A stretch of 9,969 nt of DNA from a bacterium (GCA_018814465.1 JAHIZR010000211.1:1-9969); one strand, 5' to 3'. Counted from the first letter of the stretch, positions 1 to 7,437 are shown. Program-made: numbers and translations. The notes: a model not told the origin generated them from the letters alone.

Positions 1-95
1 ATATCCTTCCCGGCAGCTTGAAGCGCCGTGAGAACGGACTGGAGCAGGCCATTTCGATGATAGTGTTCGTATACAGTCTGATTCGAGGTATTCAT
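1..95 (-). CDS. N-terminal fragment of a possible SAM-dependent methyltransferase, cut by the window edge
   Basis: A minus-strand frame opens at the ATG at 95-93 and stays open to base 1, giving 31 codons that begin MNTSNQTVYEHYHRNG and continue LLQSVLTALQAAGKD. The start with a Tyr/His-rich EHYHR segment, then LLQSVL and AAGKD, resembles from memory the N-terminal helix that precedes the Rossmann domain of some class I SAM-dependent methyltransferases. The SAM-binding GxGxG motif would lie outside the window, so the family is a guess. No clear Shine-Dalgarno precedes the ATG, and the frame is also open further upstream without another ATG, so the start is uncertain. It lies downstream of the two propeller genes on the same strand, beyond a terminator, so it is probably a separate transcription unit. 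Confidence 0.42.
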   Translation of the reverse strand, partial: MNTSNQTVYEHYHRNGLLQSVLTALQAAGKD

Positions 96-175
96 TGCAC
101 GCGGTTGTTGTTGTCGCGGATACTGTAAGGTAACGAAATATTCATTTAAATCAACTCGAAACAGACGATCAAAGA

Positions 176-202
176 AAAAGCCCGGCGATGTACCGGGCTT
201 TT
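176..202 (-). terminator. Rho-independent terminator after the first propeller gene
   Basis: Bases 178-185 (AAGCCCGG) pair perfectly with 193-200 (CCGGGCTT) around a seven-base loop, and the flanking A and T runs extend the stem. Read on the minus strand, the GC-rich stem is followed by TTTTTCTTT, the normal arrangement for an intrinsic terminator. It lies 18 bases past the TAG stop of the minus-strand gene ending at 220. A separate perfect 10-bp inverted repeat, TCAACTCGAA (151-160) and TTCGAGTTGA (209-218), encloses the hairpin. Confidence 0.8.
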
Positions 203-219
203 ATTGGATTCGAGTTGAC

Positions 220-2406
220 CTATTTCAGCAGGACAATCGGAATAGCTGATATCCCGTCGCTTGTTTTTGCTCTGACGAAATAGCGGCCCGAGGCGACCGC
301 GTCGCCGCTGGCGTTCGTGCCGTTCCAAGGGATGACATGTGTTCCGGTCGTGAAGTTTTGATCCGCCAGCGTCGTTACCTGTCGCCCGAGCATGTCGAAG
401 ACGGCCAGCGAAACGTGGTTCTGTCCCGCAACCTCGAAGCGAATCTGTGTCGTTGAATTGAAGGGATTCGGATAGTTGGAGAGCAGTGCGAATTCGGAAA
501 TTCTTGCTGCGGGATTGTGCGGAACATCGTTCACGGCTTGTAAACAATCGTAAATGCCGAAGTTGCTGCCGTCGGCAAGATAGAGAATATCTCCATTAGT
601 TGCAGAATTCAATGCGTTGCCGGGGGTATCGAAGCAGCCGGCAAACTGCGGGTTGGCCGCATCCTGTATATCATAAACGATAATGCCATAATTCCAAAGT
701 GATAGATACAAGCGGTTGTCTGCAACATGAATTGCAGTGGAACTCGATTGGTATTGCTCAAAATAATTCAAGGTAGCAATCGGCGATGTCGATTGAAGAT
801 TATTGGTATCAAAGATCAGTATTCCGTCGCTTGTCGATGCGAACACTAAGCCATTCGCTGTGGCAAGATTATTCCAGCACTCGGAAGCATCCCACGTAAT
901 CGCAGGCGCAGGATTCGTAGGATCTGCCATATCCAGTGCAACGATAATCTCATTGTAAAAGCTGTTGTCAAAATCCACAACATAAACATACTGGTCATCC
1001 GCTTCTACTCCAAGGCATCCCCCAAGACATGGATAGAAACCAACTTCAGTCATATTAGCCGGGTCGCTAAGATCGATGATATGTGCTCCAGCACCTCCGC
1101 CCAAAACAGCATAGTGGTTAAAGACGGCTATCGCATAAGGATAATCATCCATGCTGAAAGTTCCGATCAATTCCGGATGGGCCGGATCGCTGACATCAAT
1201 GGCCTTCAGGCATTCAAAGTCATACCCGACTAAAAACGCTGTATTCCCGCTGAGTTCAAAGTTACTGAATCCGTAGGTAAATGGTTCGAAACGACTAAGC
1301 TCCAATGGATTCAAAGGATCAGAAACATCCAGAATGCTCAGATTGTACGATTCCCGCACATAGGCGATGGAACCGACGATTCGTATGTCTTCAATGCTTC
1401 CGTAACGGTTATAGCCGGCAATCTCCTCGGGGACAGCAGGGTTGGAAACATCCACGACTCGCATACCGCGGTAGCCGTCGGCGATGTAGACCAGATCTCC
1501 ATACACTTTGAAGTTCAGGATATTCTCTTCAGGCGGATAGTAGATTCCCATGGTCTGCGGTGAAAGCGGATTTGTGATATCCACTATGGCCAGAGGACAT
1601 TCGATGCAGCCGTAGCTTATATAAACAAGATTCCCTTGGACGTCGATCATAGCGGAGCAATCGAAGGAGTCAATGGATGATACCAGCTGCATCGTCGCCA
1701 GATCAACGACCTCCAGTCCTATATCGGAAGCTATGTAGGCATAGCCTTCCTTCACTGCCACATCATTTGCAGAGTGATAGTCGCTCATTGCGTAATTGCC
1801 CACCGCAACAGGGTTCGCCAGATCGCTGAAATCCCAGACGGTCATTCCATTCAAACCATCAGCCGAATAGACGATGTCGCCCTGTACATCGAAGCCAAAA
1901 TCATCGATAACTGTCAATTGCCCGAGCGGTACCGGACTCAACGGATCGGAAATATCAGTGACTGTCAAGCCGTCGTAGTTAGTTCCGGAATACAGCCGGT
2001 TCCCTTTAATCTTCAGTGCGGCCACCCAGCCCGCCGTTGGAATCGCCGCAGCAATTGTTGGATTACTCGGGTTGGAAACATCGACAACGATGATGCCGTC
2101 TTGGCTAGCTCCGCCCACATAGACATAACTGCCCGCTGCGGCCGCAGAGACTGCGTATAAAGACGAAAGGTGACCGACTTCGATAGGGGAGGAAAGGTTG
2201 GTTGTATTAATGATTCGAAGGCCGTCATTCCTGCAGGCGAGATAGGCGTAATCGCCCTGAACCGCAACGTCAGATACAGCATGCGTCCAGTTATGATAGA
2301 ACTGATTGATGCAGGTGATATTTTGGTTTTCTTGGGCGTTGATCCCGGCCGCTATAAACAGCAGGAGCGAGATCAGAATGAAGAAGCGGCAAAGTTTGCA
2401 ATTCAT
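220..2406 (-). CDS. Secreted LVIVD-repeat beta-propeller protein with C-terminal sorting domain (copy 1)
   Basis: The start chosen here is the ATG at 2406 (728 aa). GGAG lies six bases upstream and translation begins directly with a classic signal peptide, MNCKLCRFFILISLLL, with probable cleavage after INA. An alternative ATG at 2418 adds MESA. The mature body carries about 12 repeats of 40-43 residues centred on VDVSNPSNP, TDISDPLSP, VDITNPLSP, VDVSNPAVP, LDVSDPLNP and IDVSDPAHP, roughly residues 65-590. This is the LVIVD repeat pattern (beta-propeller strands, function usually unknown, often binding or surface proteins). The last 85 residues open with SNYPNPFNSTTQIRFEV and contain VFDMLGRQV and SGRYFVRA, a FlgD-Ig-like / type IX secretion sorting domain, so surface display or release is inferred. 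It is 111 bp downstream of a same-strand paralogue and probably arose by tandem duplication. No catalytic motif is visible. Confidence 0.9.
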   Translation of the reverse strand: MNCKLCRFFILISLLLFIAAGINAQENQNITCINQFYHNWTHAVSDVAVQGDYAYLACRNDGLRIINTTNLSSPIEVGHLSSLYAVSAAAAGSYVYVGGASQDGIIVVDVSNPSNPTIAAAIPTAGWVAALKIKGNRLYSGTNYDGLTVTDISDPLSPVPLGQLTVIDDFGFDVQGDIVYSADGLNGMTVWDFSDLANPVAVGNYAMSDYHSANDVAVKEGYAYIASDIGLEVVDLATMQLVSSIDSFDCSAMIDVQGNLVYISYGCIECPLAIVDITNPLSPQTMGIYYPPEENILNFKVYGDLVYIADGYRGMRVVDVSNPAVPEEIAGYNRYGSIEDIRIVGSIAYVRESYNLSILDVSDPLNPLELSRFEPFTYGFSNFELSGNTAFLVGYDFECLKAIDVSDPAHPELIGTFSMDDYPYAIAVFNHYAVLGGGAGAHIIDLSDPANMTEVGFYPCLGGCLGVEADDQYVYVVDFDNSFYNEIIVALDMADPTNPAPAITWDASECWNNLATANGLVFASTSDGILIFDTNNLQSTSPIATLNYFEQYQSSSTAIHVADNRLYLSLWNYGIIVYDIQDAANPQFAGCFDTPGNALNSATNGDILYLADGSNFGIYDCLQAVNDVPHNPAARISEFALLSNYPNPFNSTTQIRFEVAGQNHVSLAVFDMLGRQVTTLADQNFTTGTHVIPWNGTNASGDAVASGRYFVRAKTSDGISAIPIVLLK
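276..484. repeat. Direct repeat copy A: 3' coding end of propeller gene 1
   Basis: This stretch matches 2574-2782 without gaps (constant offset 2298). By eye there are roughly 18-20 mismatches over 209 bases. The first 58 bases are identical, as are about 60 bases at the other end, and the mismatches cluster in the middle. It encodes the sorting domain (YPNPFN to GRYFVRA). The rest of the two genes is far more diverged, so this end has been kept alike by recent exchange or strong constraint. Confidence 0.9.
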
Positions 2407-2414
2407 AGCGGACT

Positions 2415-2458
2415 CCATTCTTTCCTTGGCGAATAGCTGTGGTATTCGCGAGGAATGG
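2415..2458 (-). promoter_or_regulatory. Hairpin over the ribosome binding region of propeller gene 1
   Basis: On the minus-strand mRNA a seven-base-pair stem forms between 2443-2449 and 2429-2435 (TATTCGC/GCGAATA on the plus strand), with a seven-base loop. Outside it, CCATTC (2415-2420) pairs with GAATGG (2453-2458). The outer stem covers the upstream ATG (2418) and the first bases of the GGAG that serves the 2406 start. It could limit translation of gene 1 relative to gene 2. This is inferred from pairing only. Confidence 0.35.
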
Positions 2459-2470
2459 CTTTTATTAATA

Positions 2471-2500
2471 CGACAAACCCGGAGAAAGCCGGGCTTGTCG
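2471..2500 (-). terminator. Hairpin between the two propeller genes; possible weak terminator or processing site
   Basis: CGACAA (2471-2476) pairs with TTGTCG (2495-2500) and CCCGG (2478-2482) with CCGGG (2489-2493), around a six-base loop. The single mismatch (A2477, C2494) becomes a U-G pair when read on the minus strand, giving a continuous 12-bp stem in that transcript only. This fits a structure selected in the mRNA of the minus-strand genes. The sequence after it on that strand is TATTAATAAAA, without a proper U-tract, so it may stabilise or process the upstream mRNA instead of terminating it. Confidence 0.45.
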
Positions 2501-2517
2501 CGGATAACAATAGAAGA

Positions 2518-4695
2518 CTATTTCAATAGAACGACAGGGATCGTTGAAATTGCATCATTCGCTTGCGCGCGCACGAAATAGCGGCCCGAGGCGACCGCGT
2601 CGCCGCTGGCGTTCGTGCCGTTCCAAGGGATCACGTGCGTTCCGGTCGTGAAGTTTTGATCCGCCAGTGTCGTCACCTGCCGTCCGAGCATGTCGAAGAC
2701 GGCCAACGAGATATAATAATTGCCCGCAACCTCGAAGCGAATCTGTGTCGTTGAATTGAAGGGATTCGGATAGTTGGAGAACAGTGTGAAGGTAGAGGCA
2801 ACAGCATCGGGTCCAATCGGTGAAGCCGGTGTGGTGGGTGTGAAGCAGTAGATGCCTAAATTGCTGTGGTCGGCGACATAGATCGAATTGTCCACCAAGT
2901 GCATATTGCAGGCATTGCCGGGAGTGCCGTAACTGCCGATGACTTGAGGAGCCGTGATATCGGAGATATCACAGACAATGATCCCATATTCACTCGAAGT
3001 TAAATAAAGGTAGTTGTCTCTGGCTTCGATGCTTGAGAATGACGTCGGATATCCGTCCGGCAGATGGATAACTTCAACCGGACCGGGATTGGTCAGATTC
3101 GTCCGGTCATAGACGTTGACAACGCTTCCTATCGTCACGAAAATAAGGTCATCACGGCTGGTTATCGCTGAACAATAATTTTCAATGTCCCAAGTTCCGG
3201 CGAGTGTCGGATTCGCGGGATCCGCAATATCGATCACATGGACGTGTCGATAGAATTCCCGCAGATAGATATAGCGGTTATCGCAGTAGAGACGCGCATT
3301 GCCGATATACATTTCGAAGAAACCGACTTCCACGAATTGGGCAGGATCGGCTATATCGAAGATGCGCAGGCCGTCATTCTCAACCAGATAAAGATAATGG
3401 TCGTGAATCACGAACCGGTAGTGCACATCTGAATCTTCCGATGTATATGAGGCAAGCAGTTGTGGCGCGGTCGGGTCGGAAATATCCAGCGCAAACAAGC
3501 ACTCATAACCAGTGCCCACACAATAAGCAATATTGCCGACGATATCGAAATCGTTGAATCCCCAACGAGATTCATAGAAGCCTAATTCCTGAGGATGCAG
3601 CGGATCGGATACATCGAAAATCGTGAAATCAATGGTTTCCCTGACATAAGCCAGATCGCCGATTACCTGAACTTCAAGGTTCTCGCCATAGCGGTTATGC
3701 CGTGCTATCTCAACCGGATTTGTGGGATCAGCTACATTGACCATCCGGAAACCGTGCGAATCGTCGGCGATGTAAGCGGTGTTTCCGATGACCGTAAAAT
3801 TCCACAAATCTTCGGGCGGATAGTAAACGCCCAGTGTTTGCGGATGCAGCGGATCCTGAATATCAATAATGGCCAGGGGGCAGTCGGGATCGCCGTAATT
3901 CATGTACAGCACCCCGCCGACGATCTGCGTTCCGAATGCATAGACCAGCGAGTCGATGGATGCGACCCGCAGCATCGTGGACAGGTCGATCACTTCCATT
4001 CCCGACCAGCCGCAAGCGATATAGGCATAGCCGTCTTTCACGGAGACGCCGTTTACCCAATCACCGACAGACGATTGGTAAGAACCGAGAACAACAGGCT
4101 GATCGAGCACTGAGATATCGATGGCAATCACCCCATCGTATTGAGCCGCCAGATAGAGCTTGTCATTCACAAGATCCAGCGCATCTGCTCCGTAGTTTCG
4201 CGGTGCGTTGCAGAGCGCGATGGGATGCAGCGGATCGGAGATGTCGACTACCGAATAATCATATTCAGAGGATGCCGCGAACATGCGGTTTCCTCTGATC
4301 AGAATTTCAATGGCTTCGGCTTCAGCGAGGATAGTACCGGCGATGAATGGATTCGCCGGATCGGAAACATCGACGACTTGTATACCGTCAATCGAATAGC
4401 CGCCGAAATAGGCGTAGTTGCCTTTCACTGCTACGGTAGTGACATACGAAAATGCAATATGACTGACGTCGAAGGGGGAGTGGATGTCGGAGATATTGAC
4501 GATGCGGAAACCGTCACTCTGACAAGCAAGGTAGGCGTAATCGCCCTGAACCGCGATATCGATGACACCGTCAGTCCAATTATGATAGAACTGATTGATG
4601 CATTCGATATTGAGGTTTTCTTGGGCGCTGATCTCGGCCGATGCAACGAGTAGTAGTGAGATCAGAATGAAGAAGCGGCAAAGTTTGCAATTCAT
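2518..4695 (-). CDS. Secreted LVIVD-repeat beta-propeller protein with C-terminal sorting domain (copy 2)
   Basis: Same architecture as the downstream paralogue: signal peptide MNCKLCRFFILISLLL followed by VASAEISA, then mature sequence starting with CINQFYHNW shared by both copies. About 12 LVIVD-like units follow, centred on VDVSDPANP, VDISDPLHP, IDIQDPLHP, VNVADPTNP, FDVSDPLHP, LDISDPTAP, FDIADPAQF and IDIADPANP, and a final SNYPNPFNSTTQIRFEV sorting domain. The preferred start is the ATG at 4695 (725 aa), preceded by GGAG at six bases; an ATG at 4707 would add MEST. Residues 65-620 differ substantially from copy 1 while both ends are nearly identical in DNA. It is the promoter-proximal gene of the pair, with a candidate promoter about 60-90 bases upstream. 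A binding or surface role is likely, with the partner unknown. Confidence 0.9.
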   Translation of the reverse strand: MNCKLCRFFILISLLLVASAEISAQENLNIECINQFYHNWTDGVIDIAVQGDYAYLACQSDGFRIVNISDIHSPFDVSHIAFSYVTTVAVKGNYAYFGGYSIDGIQVVDVSDPANPFIAGTILAEAEAIEILIRGNRMFAASSEYDYSVVDISDPLHPIALCNAPRNYGADALDLVNDKLYLAAQYDGVIAIDISVLDQPVVLGSYQSSVGDWVNGVSVKDGYAYIACGWSGMEVIDLSTMLRVASIDSLVYAFGTQIVGGVLYMNYGDPDCPLAIIDIQDPLHPQTLGVYYPPEDLWNFTVIGNTAYIADDSHGFRMVNVADPTNPVEIARHNRYGENLEVQVIGDLAYVRETIDFTIFDVSDPLHPQELGFYESRWGFNDFDIVGNIAYCVGTGYECLFALDISDPTAPQLLASYTSEDSDVHYRFVIHDHYLYLVENDGLRIFDIADPAQFVEVGFFEMYIGNARLYCDNRYIYLREFYRHVHVIDIADPANPTLAGTWDIENYCSAITSRDDLIFVTIGSVVNVYDRTNLTNPGPVEVIHLPDGYPTSFSSIEARDNYLYLTSSEYGIIVCDISDITAPQVIGSYGTPGNACNMHLVDNSIYVADHSNLGIYCFTPTTPASPIGPDAVASTFTLFSNYPNPFNSTTQIRFEVAGNYYISLAVFDMLGRQVTTLADQNFTTGTHVIPWNGTNASGDAVASGRYFVRAQANDAISTIPVVLLK
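2574..2782. repeat. Direct repeat copy B: 3' coding end of propeller gene 2
   Basis: Ungapped partner of 276-484. A shorter second match exists at the other end of the same genes: 4660-4697 is identical over 38 bases to 2371-2408, covering the first codons of the signal peptide and the start codon. Confidence 0.9.
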
Positions 4696-4707
4696 AGTAG
4701 ACTCCAT

Positions 4708-5035
4708 TCTTGACTTTGGGCCGTTGAGTAGGCAGGTCGCTAATTAACCCATCTATATGGTAAGTTAGAAATTCCTAATTGTCAAGATGTTCGGTTCTAT
4801 AAGTTCACTTTATCAGGAATCGCTAAGCATTGATTATAAAGCAAATATGATACCAAAGGGCAATAATTTCATCAATGACTCTAATTAACCAATAGAATAT
4901 ATGGAAATAGACAGTGAAAAAGTGTTTTTTGTGTCAAATTTCAGGAGTGTCAAAAAACAGTTGAATAAAGCACGGATCGTTCGTAACTTATAGCAGTGCA
5001 ACCAAAGGCAGACAAACCGACTTCAAGGAGTAAAC
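4708..5035. other. AT-rich divergent intergenic region
   Basis: No ORF, RNA gene or mobile-element remnant is visible. The base composition is clearly richer in A and T than the flanking genes. It should hold the promoters of both divergent units. Only the minus-strand one is recognisable (4757-4785). On the plus side, an 8-base direct repeat GTGTCAAA occurs at 4931-4938 and 4947-4954, 16 bp apart, and could be an operator or chance. A weak TTGAAT at 4961-4966 has no good -10 partner. CTAATTAACC also occurs twice (4740-4749 and 4881-4890). Confidence 0.6.
4757..4785 (-). promoter_or_regulatory. Candidate sigma-70 promoter for the propeller gene pair
   Basis: On the minus strand, a perfect -35 TTGACA (plus-strand TGTCAA at 4780-4785) is followed after 17 bases by TACCAT (plus-strand ATGGTA at 4757-4762), which matches four of six -10 positions. 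Transcription would start near 4750, leaving a leader of about 55 nt before the ATG at 4695. Confidence 0.42.
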
Positions 5036-5308
5036 ATGTTGATTCTTGGAGTGCTTCTCGCGATTACAGCATTTGCCGGAGAATGGGAATGGCAGAATCC
5101 CCTTCCACAGGGGAACTCGTTGTATGATGTCGAATTTGTTACGGATGAGATCGGCTGGGCCGCCGGTTTACACGGAACACTGCTGCGGACGAGTGACGGT
5201 GGAGAAACTTGGGAACGGATTCCGATGGAGGCGAACTGGGACTTCTGGGCGGTAGCATTCGCAGATTCTCTGCATGGTTGGATCGCCGGTGGCGAAAGCG
5301 GTGGCTGA
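5036..5308 (+). CDS. N-terminal part of an interrupted YCF48/BNR-repeat secreted protein
   Basis: ATG at 5036 follows AAGGAG with a five-base gap. An in-frame TAG at 4991 and no other start between them fix the N-terminus. It opens with a short, almost uncharged signal-like segment (MLILGVLLAITAFAGEW). Residues 25-90 contain one full YCF48-type unit (IGWAAG, then LLRTSDGGETW) and the start of a second (HGWIAGGESGG). The frame then meets TGA at 5306-5308. Translation past that codon in the same frame gives GPSGCAEYSRILATSDGGYSW, which completes the broken second repeat, and continues into the ORF ending at 7168. This is therefore not a separate 90-residue gene but the 5' end of one gene of about 710 codons. 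The TGA may be a nonsense mutation, a sequencing error, or a recoded codon. Confidence 0.8.
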   Translation: MLILGVLLAITAFAGEWEWQNPLPQGNSLYDVEFVTDEIGWAAGLHGTLLRTSDGGETWERIPMEANWDFWAVAFADSLHGWIAGGESGG

Positions 5309-5336
5309 GGTCCAAGTGGCTGTGCGGAGTACAGCC
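5306..5336 (+). other. In-frame TGA with a perfect hairpin just downstream
   Basis: TGA (5306-5308) is followed nine bases later by GGCTGT (5318-5323), loop GCGGAGT (5324-5330) and ACAGCC (5331-5336), a perfect 6-bp stem extendable by one wobble pair at its base. A G is the first base of the loop. A stem-loop this close behind an in-frame TGA, with G early in the apical loop, is the general form of a bacterial SECIS element. A chance hairpin next to a mutation is at least as likely. Confidence 0.4.
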
Positions 5337-5404
5337 GAATTCTTGCTACATCGGACGGGGGCTATAGCTGGTCGGAACAGTATGCCGGCGACACACCTTT
5401 ACTG

Positions 5405-7168
5405 ATGGATATCTTTTTCATCGACAACCAGCATGGTTGGGCTGTGGGCTACTGTGGGCAATTGGTCCGAACCGAGAACGGCGGCGAGACCTGGCAGGAG
5501 CAAGCGATAGCCTCGGATATGCTGTACAGTGTCGAATTTGTCAGTCAAACGCATGGATTTGCGGGCGGGATTTATGGCACCGTTTTGGAAACAACGGACG
5601 GTGGTTTGACTTGGAATGAACGAACCGGAATCTGTTACGTTAATATCTATGATATTGATTTCGTAGATACAACTCACGGATGGATGGTTGGAAACGGTTC
5701 CAGCGCCTGGGATTCCCATCTTTACTATACGGTCGACGGCGGTCAAAGCTGGGATGTAGTTTTGCTTCCGCATTATTTCTACTGTTCTGCAGTTGAATTT
5801 GCTGATGAGCTGAATGGCTGTATCTTCGGCGACAACGAAATCATGTTGAAAACGACGACCGGAGGTCTTAGCTGGACGACGCATTCGACCGGGCGGGATG
5901 CAGGGATCAGAAGCGCTTTTTTGAGACCTGATGGTTCCGGCTGCGCAGTCGGTGATAATGGCAGAATCCTTCGCACGTCGGATGTATGGGAAACAATGGA
6001 AGCAATCTCGAAGGGTACTGCTGACTGGTTCTTTGATGTAGGCTTCGCGAATTCGGAGATCGGCTGGGTTGTAGGGCGAACGACGGAATTGGAAAACACG
6101 GTCATGAAAACAACCGATGGCGGACAGACATGGGAACAGCGCATATTCTCATCGCCAAACAACGGCTTCTCCACAGTCTCAGTGGTCAGCGAACAGGTAA
6201 TCTGGATCGCCGGCTATTCAGGAGAAATTCTGCGTTCCTCGGACGGCGGCCGAAACTGGGATGATTTATCTCAAAATCAGAGCGATAGATATCGAGATTC
6301 TTATTTCTTTGATGAGTGGTCCGGGTGGATTGTGGGAGACGGCGTAATCATGCACACGGTGAATGGAGGTGTGACATGGGAGCGGAGCACATCGGGAGAT
6401 TTTTTCAATCTGGTTGCCATTGACTTTGTGGACGAGAGCCACGGTTGGATTGCGAATAGTACGGAAAAAGTTTTGGTTACCACAGACGGTGGCGAGAACT
6501 GGTCCGGCTTTGATCTTATTACATCGAATTTTATTCCGTTTGATATCCATTTCATCGATGCGCGGCAGGGTTGGATCGTCGGGTATGACAATTACAGCGG
6601 TGATGGTACGATACTATATACATCGAACGGCGGGTCTTCATGGATTGAGCAATTGCAGACCTCCGAGATGGGATTTCGATCAATCGGTTTTCGCGACAGC
6701 CGGCATGGCATGATCGTCGGCGGCGGGGGAATTATGACGACGGCTGACAGCGGCGTGACGTGGAATTTTGAACCATGCATTGCCGGCGAGACTCTGCGTT
6801 CGGTTGCGATTGCCGGCAATGAAGCGTGGGCTGTCGGCTACTGCGGAGTGATTCTGCACATGGACGGTATTGTGAATACCGTGCCGGATGACTCCCCTGT
6901 TGTTCCGCGGCAATTCGCGGTCAAGGCTTATCCGAATCCGTTCAATCCGGAGACAACCATCCGCATTGAACTCGATCAGCCGCAACGAATCAGCCTGTCT
7001 GTTTATAACGTAACGGGACGGCTCGTTGAACGACTCTCGGACGGAATGCTGCCGACAGGCTCTTATTCATTTTGCTTTGATGCAAGCAGTCTGCCCAGCG
7101 GCAACTATTTCGTTCAACTCAGAGGCAGCTCGCAATCTGCGGCAGTCCGACTGAACCTGATCAAGTGA
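5405..7168 (+). CDS. Main body of the interrupted YCF48/BNR-repeat secreted protein with sorting domain
   Basis: This is in the same frame as the piece starting at 5036; the open frame actually begins at 5309. The ATG at 5405 lacks a Shine-Dalgarno and a signal peptide, so it is unlikely to be a natural start. About 12 further units of the form GWxVGxxGxILxTxDGGxxW follow (HGWAVGYCG, HGFAGGIYG, HGWMVG, IGWVVG, SGWIVGDG, HGWIAN, QGWIVGYD, HGMIVGGGG and others). With the N-terminal piece this makes about 14, forming one or two beta-propellers. YCF48/HCF136 proteins assist photosystem II assembly in cyanobacteria, but the same repeat is common in secreted bacterial proteins and no such role is implied here. 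The last 80 residues begin with YPNPFNPETTIRIEL and contain VYNVTGRLVE and SGNYFVQL, a FlgD-like / type IX sorting domain. It ends with TGA and is followed by a terminator. Confidence 0.85.
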   Translation: MDIFFIDNQHGWAVGYCGQLVRTENGGETWQEQAIASDMLYSVEFVSQTHGFAGGIYGTVLETTDGGLTWNERTGICYVNIYDIDFVDTTHGWMVGNGSSAWDSHLYYTVDGGQSWDVVLLPHYFYCSAVEFADELNGCIFGDNEIMLKTTTGGLSWTTHSTGRDAGIRSAFLRPDGSGCAVGDNGRILRTSDVWETMEAISKGTADWFFDVGFANSEIGWVVGRTTELENTVMKTTDGGQTWEQRIFSSPNNGFSTVSVVSEQVIWIAGYSGEILRSSDGGRNWDDLSQNQSDRYRDSYFFDEWSGWIVGDGVIMHTVNGGVTWERSTSGDFFNLVAIDFVDESHGWIANSTEKVLVTTDGGENWSGFDLITSNFIPFDIHFIDARQGWIVGYDNYSGDGTILYTSNGGSSWIEQLQTSEMGFRSIGFRDSRHGMIVGGGGIMTTADSGVTWNFEPCIAGETLRSVAIAGNEAWAVGYCGVILHMDGIVNTVPDDSPVVPRQFAVKAYPNPFNPETTIRIELDQPQRISLSVYNVTGRLVERLSDGMLPTGSYSFCFDASSLPSGNYFVQLRGSSQSAAVRLNLIK

Positions 7169-7190
7169 TGTTTTCTACTCAATAATGTTG

Positions 7191-7218
7191 AAAGCCCGAG
7201 TCTCGATTCGGGCTTTTT
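7191..7218 (+). terminator. Rho-independent terminator after the YCF48-repeat gene
   Basis: AAAGCCCGA (7191-7199) pairs perfectly with TCGGGCTTT (7208-7216) around an eight-base loop and runs into a TTTTT tract (7214-7218). It lies 22 bases past the TGA stop of the propeller gene, separating it from the lipoprotein-receptor unit. Confidence 0.88.
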
Positions 7219-7367
7219 CTATTAGGAGGTGGGGTGAAGGAATTCAATAATCGACAACTAATGTCATATTTTATAATCGTGGAAACATTCGATTTTAGTG
7301 TCGCTATGTCATTTAGAATTGGAGAAATAGACTTTTGGATTCAATGGCAATGATGATTGAATTTGAC
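7219..7367. other. AT-rich spacer without a recognisable gene
   Basis: Between the terminator and the next promoter I see no ORF with codon structure, no RNA gene and no repeat. It may hold upstream regulatory sites for the promoter at 7368-7396. Confidence 0.5.
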
Positions 7368-7396
7368 TTGACAAACAATTTCTGTAGTGGTATATT
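7368..7396 (+). promoter_or_regulatory. Near-consensus sigma-70 promoter for the lipoprotein-receptor operon
   Basis: TTGACA (7368-7373), a 17-base spacer, then TATATT (7391-7396): a perfect -35, optimal spacing and five of six -10 positions. Transcription would begin near 7403, leaving a leader of about 215 nt before the lipoprotein ATG at 7619. This suggests regulation within the transcript more than at weak initiation. Confidence 0.78.
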
Positions 7397-7437
7397 CAAC
7401 ACGATATCTCCGAGTCAGTTCTCCTAAGGGACATCCT

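Noticed and set aside
3595..4653. Long plus-strand ORFs opposite the propeller genes (for example 3595-4113 and 4141-4653)
   Set aside because: They are antisense shadows of repetitive LVIVD coding sequence; the repeats create periodic open frames, and no start signal or known domain is seen.
5306..5308. TGA read as tryptophan through an alternative genetic code
   Set aside because: The same gene ends with TGA at 7166-7168 directly before a terminator, and Trp is encoded by TGG throughout the window, so a code change is not supported.
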